Assembly: GCF_007095465.1 (NCBI RefSeq)
Contig: NZ_SDGL01000018.1
Span: 1 to 22,265, forward strand
Source of the DNA: Lactobacillus mulieris
GTDB taxonomy: Bacteria > Bacillota > Bacilli > Lactobacillales > Lactobacillaceae
Direction: 5' to 3'
DNA: 22,265 bases
Made by a program: the position numbers and the translations under genes. Shown piece by piece: positions 20,542 to 22,265 of this stretch (position 1 is its first letter; each line of letters starts with the position of its first letter). Below the pieces are notes generated by a model. That model searched no databases, was not told where the DNA came from, and saw nothing but the letters and a program-made list of their open reading frames with translations.

Positions 20542-21492
20542 TTACTTAGTGAACAAACCGTGAATAGTGTTACAAATATCTTGACGAACCTTTTCAGCTT
20601 CAATATTGATACATACTTTGACATTTGGATTTGGTTCACGTAATTTTTCCATAACACCAATGGTTCTGCCAGCAGTTTCACCTTCTGTTTCAACAGTCAT
20701 ATGAAGTGGAAGCATTGTGAACCATTCTGGGTGAACTGCAGCACATGTTGCAGAAGGATCATGAAGACTACCACCATGGAGATATGGAGAATACTTATCA
20801 TAAATATGAATGTAGTAGTCCACAATATCAGCATACTTTTCACCAGCAACAGTCTTGGTATCACGCCATTTTTGAGTATCTTCCAAGCTGATTGGGGTAC
20901 GCATAGTAACGTCTAAGCCAACCATAATAACTGGAGTACCACTTTCGAATAAAATTTTAGCTGCAAGTGGGTCTTGGTGAATGTTGGCTTCTGCATATGG
21001 CGTAACGTTCCCTGTACATGCCAAAGCACCACCCATAATCACCACTTGACCTACTTCATCTTTAAAAGCTGGGTATTTCTTTAAAGTGCGAGCTAAGTCA
21101 GTCATTGGTCCCGTAGCAATCACTGTCAGATCCTTACCGTATTTCTTAACGCTATCAATAATAAAATCAACACCATCACCAGTTTCAACTTGACGAGTTG
21201 CTGCAGGTACTTCAACTTCACCAATGCCGTTTTGGCCGTGAATATCAGCACTGACTTCTGAAACTTCAAAATCGTCCTTGTCAATTGCGTGTTCATTACC
21301 AAGGTAAACAGGGATATCTTTTCTACCTAACATTTCTAGTAATGCTAAGTCATTTTTTACACCTTGCTTAGTGTAAACATTACCGTAAGTTCCGACAATT
21401 CCAATTAAGTCCAATTCTTTTGAACCTAAAACATAAGCAAGTGCCATTGCATCATCAATACCTGTATCAATAGATAAGATTACTTTTTTCAT
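20542..21492 (-). CDS. Inosine-uridine type nucleoside hydrolase
   Basis: A 316-residue enzyme that cleaves the N-glycosidic bond of ribonucleosides to base and ribose in the cytoplasm. The calcium-binding N-terminal motif reads ILSIDTGIDDAMAL (D9, D13, D14), with Ser where many members have a first Asp. VIATGPMTDLA and VIMGGA match the family core, and HDPSATCAA near the C-terminus carries the conserved His-Asp. The start is ATG 21492 with GGAG upstream; it overlaps the ribokinase stop as ATGA, so the genes are translationally coupled. A TTG at 21507 would give five extra residues but no ribosome site. Products feed ribokinase (ribose) and the deaminase (base). Confidence 0.93.
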   Translation of the reverse strand: MKKVILSIDTGIDDAMALAYVLGSKELDLIGIVGTYGNVYTKQGVKNDLALLEMLGRKDIPVYLGNEHAIDKDDFEVSEVSADIHGQNGIGEVEVPAATRQVETGDGVDFIIDSVKKYGKDLTVIATGPMTDLARTLKKYPAFKDEVGQVVIMGGALACTGNVTPYAEANIHQDPLAAKILFESGTPVIMVGLDVTMRTPISLEDTQKWRDTKTVAGEKYADIVDYYIHIYDKYSPYLHGGSLHDPSATCAAVHPEWFTMLPLHMTVETEGETAGRTIGVMEKLREPNPNVKVCINIEAEKVRQDICNTIHGLFTK

Positions 21493-22187
21493 TCTTCTTC
21501 TCTCCAATTTTCTATTTCTGCTAAAGTTGGCATACCTGTTTGAGCCCCAACTTTTCTAACTGCAAGGGATGCACCTAATCTTGCTGTTTTAATTGCTTCT
21601 TCAAGTGGCATTTTTTTAGCTAAGCAATAGCAAAAGATCCCATTGAAAGTATCACCAGCTCCAGTTGTATCAACAGCATGAGTTAAAATTGCTGGAACAG
21701 TGACAACTTCACCATTTTCAACATAAGAAACCCCATCTTCACCACGAGTTACAATTAAGCGCGTGCTATGTTTAGCTTGCCATTCAAGCATTGCTGTAAA
21801 TAGCTCGGCTTTAGAGTGAATTTCTTTACCAGCTAAGCCAGCAAATTCAGTATCATTAGGCGTAATATAATCGGTATTTGTTAAAACCTCTTCTGGTAAG
21901 TCTTGATATGGAGCTGGATTTAAGACCGTAATTACACCATGACTCTTCGCAAGCTTTAAACCAGCAGATACTATTTCTAGTGGAATTTCTAACTGGGTTA
22001 GGAAAATATCACTATTAGTGATTAACTTTTGATTTTCAGTTAAAACTGTCTCATCACAAAGATTATTAGCGCCTGGTACAACAACAATTGCATTATCACT
22101 CGGCAATTTAAAAACAGTCGCAATTCCAGAAAAAGTATTGAGACGCTTAATATGGCTAGTTTCAAGATTTTCTTCTTTTGATAAATA
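21489..22187 (-). pseudogene. 5'-truncated ribokinase (PfkB family)
   Basis: The open frame runs from a stop at 22190-22188 to the TGA at 21489, about 232 codons, against about 300 for a full ribokinase. It keeps the middle and C-terminal parts: FSGIATVFKLPSDNAIVVVPGAN, LEIPLEIV, LNPAPY, TPNDTE, LIVTRGEDG and the catalytic DTTGAGDTFNG. It lacks the N-terminal section with the GGKGAN sugar-binding motif. No ATG lies in the remaining 5' part; the first usable start is a TTG at 22106, which has no ribosome site. Ribokinase phosphorylates ribose, fitting the nucleoside hydrolase next to it, but this copy is probably inactive. The break at about 22190 lies close to a terminator of another gene. 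Confidence 0.8.
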
Positions 22188-22222
22188 TTACGCGTGGTGC
22201 TAGTTAAATCGTTTTAGTTAAT

Positions 22223-22246
22223 AAAAAAGTCCAATCTTGTTAGACT
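22223..22246 (-). terminator. Terminator of an unseen upstream gene
   Basis: On the minus strand AGTCTAA (22246-22240) pairs with TTGGACT (22234-22228) around CAAGA, followed by six T. A minus-strand gene to the right of the window probably ends here, 33 bases before the broken ribokinase frame opens. Confidence 0.6.
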
Positions 22247-22265
22247 CGACTTGTAAATAGTAATA

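Overview
The window looks like a chromosomal stretch of a low-GC lactic acid bacterium, most likely of the Lactobacillus gasseri/johnsonii group. The reasons are the AT-rich sequence, strong GGAGG ribosome-binding sites, short U-tailed terminators, a mannose-family PTS with a catabolite-response element, an Rgg-type regulator and an Fst-like type I toxin. The assignment is an inference from gene content, not a database match. I saw no rRNA, tRNA, CRISPR array or complete insertion sequence.

Layout. 1-480: a control region for a gene lying off the left edge, a possible structured RNA (about 192-394), and the short antitoxin RNA of a type I toxin-antitoxin locus. 520-624 (minus) encodes a 34-residue Fst-like toxin starting at TTG. 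835-3132: a membrane protein, a sirtuin, a DUF488 protein and an alkyladenine DNA glycosylase. 3133-5799: a lysine riboswitch with its terminator, followed by a two-gene amino-acid ABC transporter that is therefore probably a lysine importer. 5851-8353: an Rgg regulator, two untracked micropeptide genes (12 and 15 codons) in their own terminated transcript, and a divergent MFS exporter. This is the most likely undescribed system here. 8425-9432: an atypical FMN-dependent alpha-hydroxy-acid oxidase-like protein.

9479-14473 (minus) is one tightly overlapping operon: a HAD phosphatase, a membrane-anchored ribose-type binding protein, a sensor histidine kinase broken by one base in a homopolymer, a NarL-type response regulator and a second membrane-anchored solute-binding protein. 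It reads as a sugar-sensing signalling cassette. Divergent from it, 14670-17340 encodes the EIIA, EIIB, EIIC and EIID proteins of a mannose-family PTS. The shared intergenic region has a perfect cre site, a second cre-like site and two TGACA-type dyads 33 bp apart, so the two-component system may control the PTS.

17473-18458: small membrane proteins and a DUF985 cupin, including an untracked 56-residue gene. 18639-22187 (minus) is a nucleoside-utilisation operon: ribokinase (5'-truncated), nucleoside hydrolase, MFS transporter and a guanine/nucleoside deaminase. The ribokinase has lost its N-terminal third at about position 22190, next to a terminator of an unseen upstream gene, which suggests a rearrangement breakpoint at the right edge.
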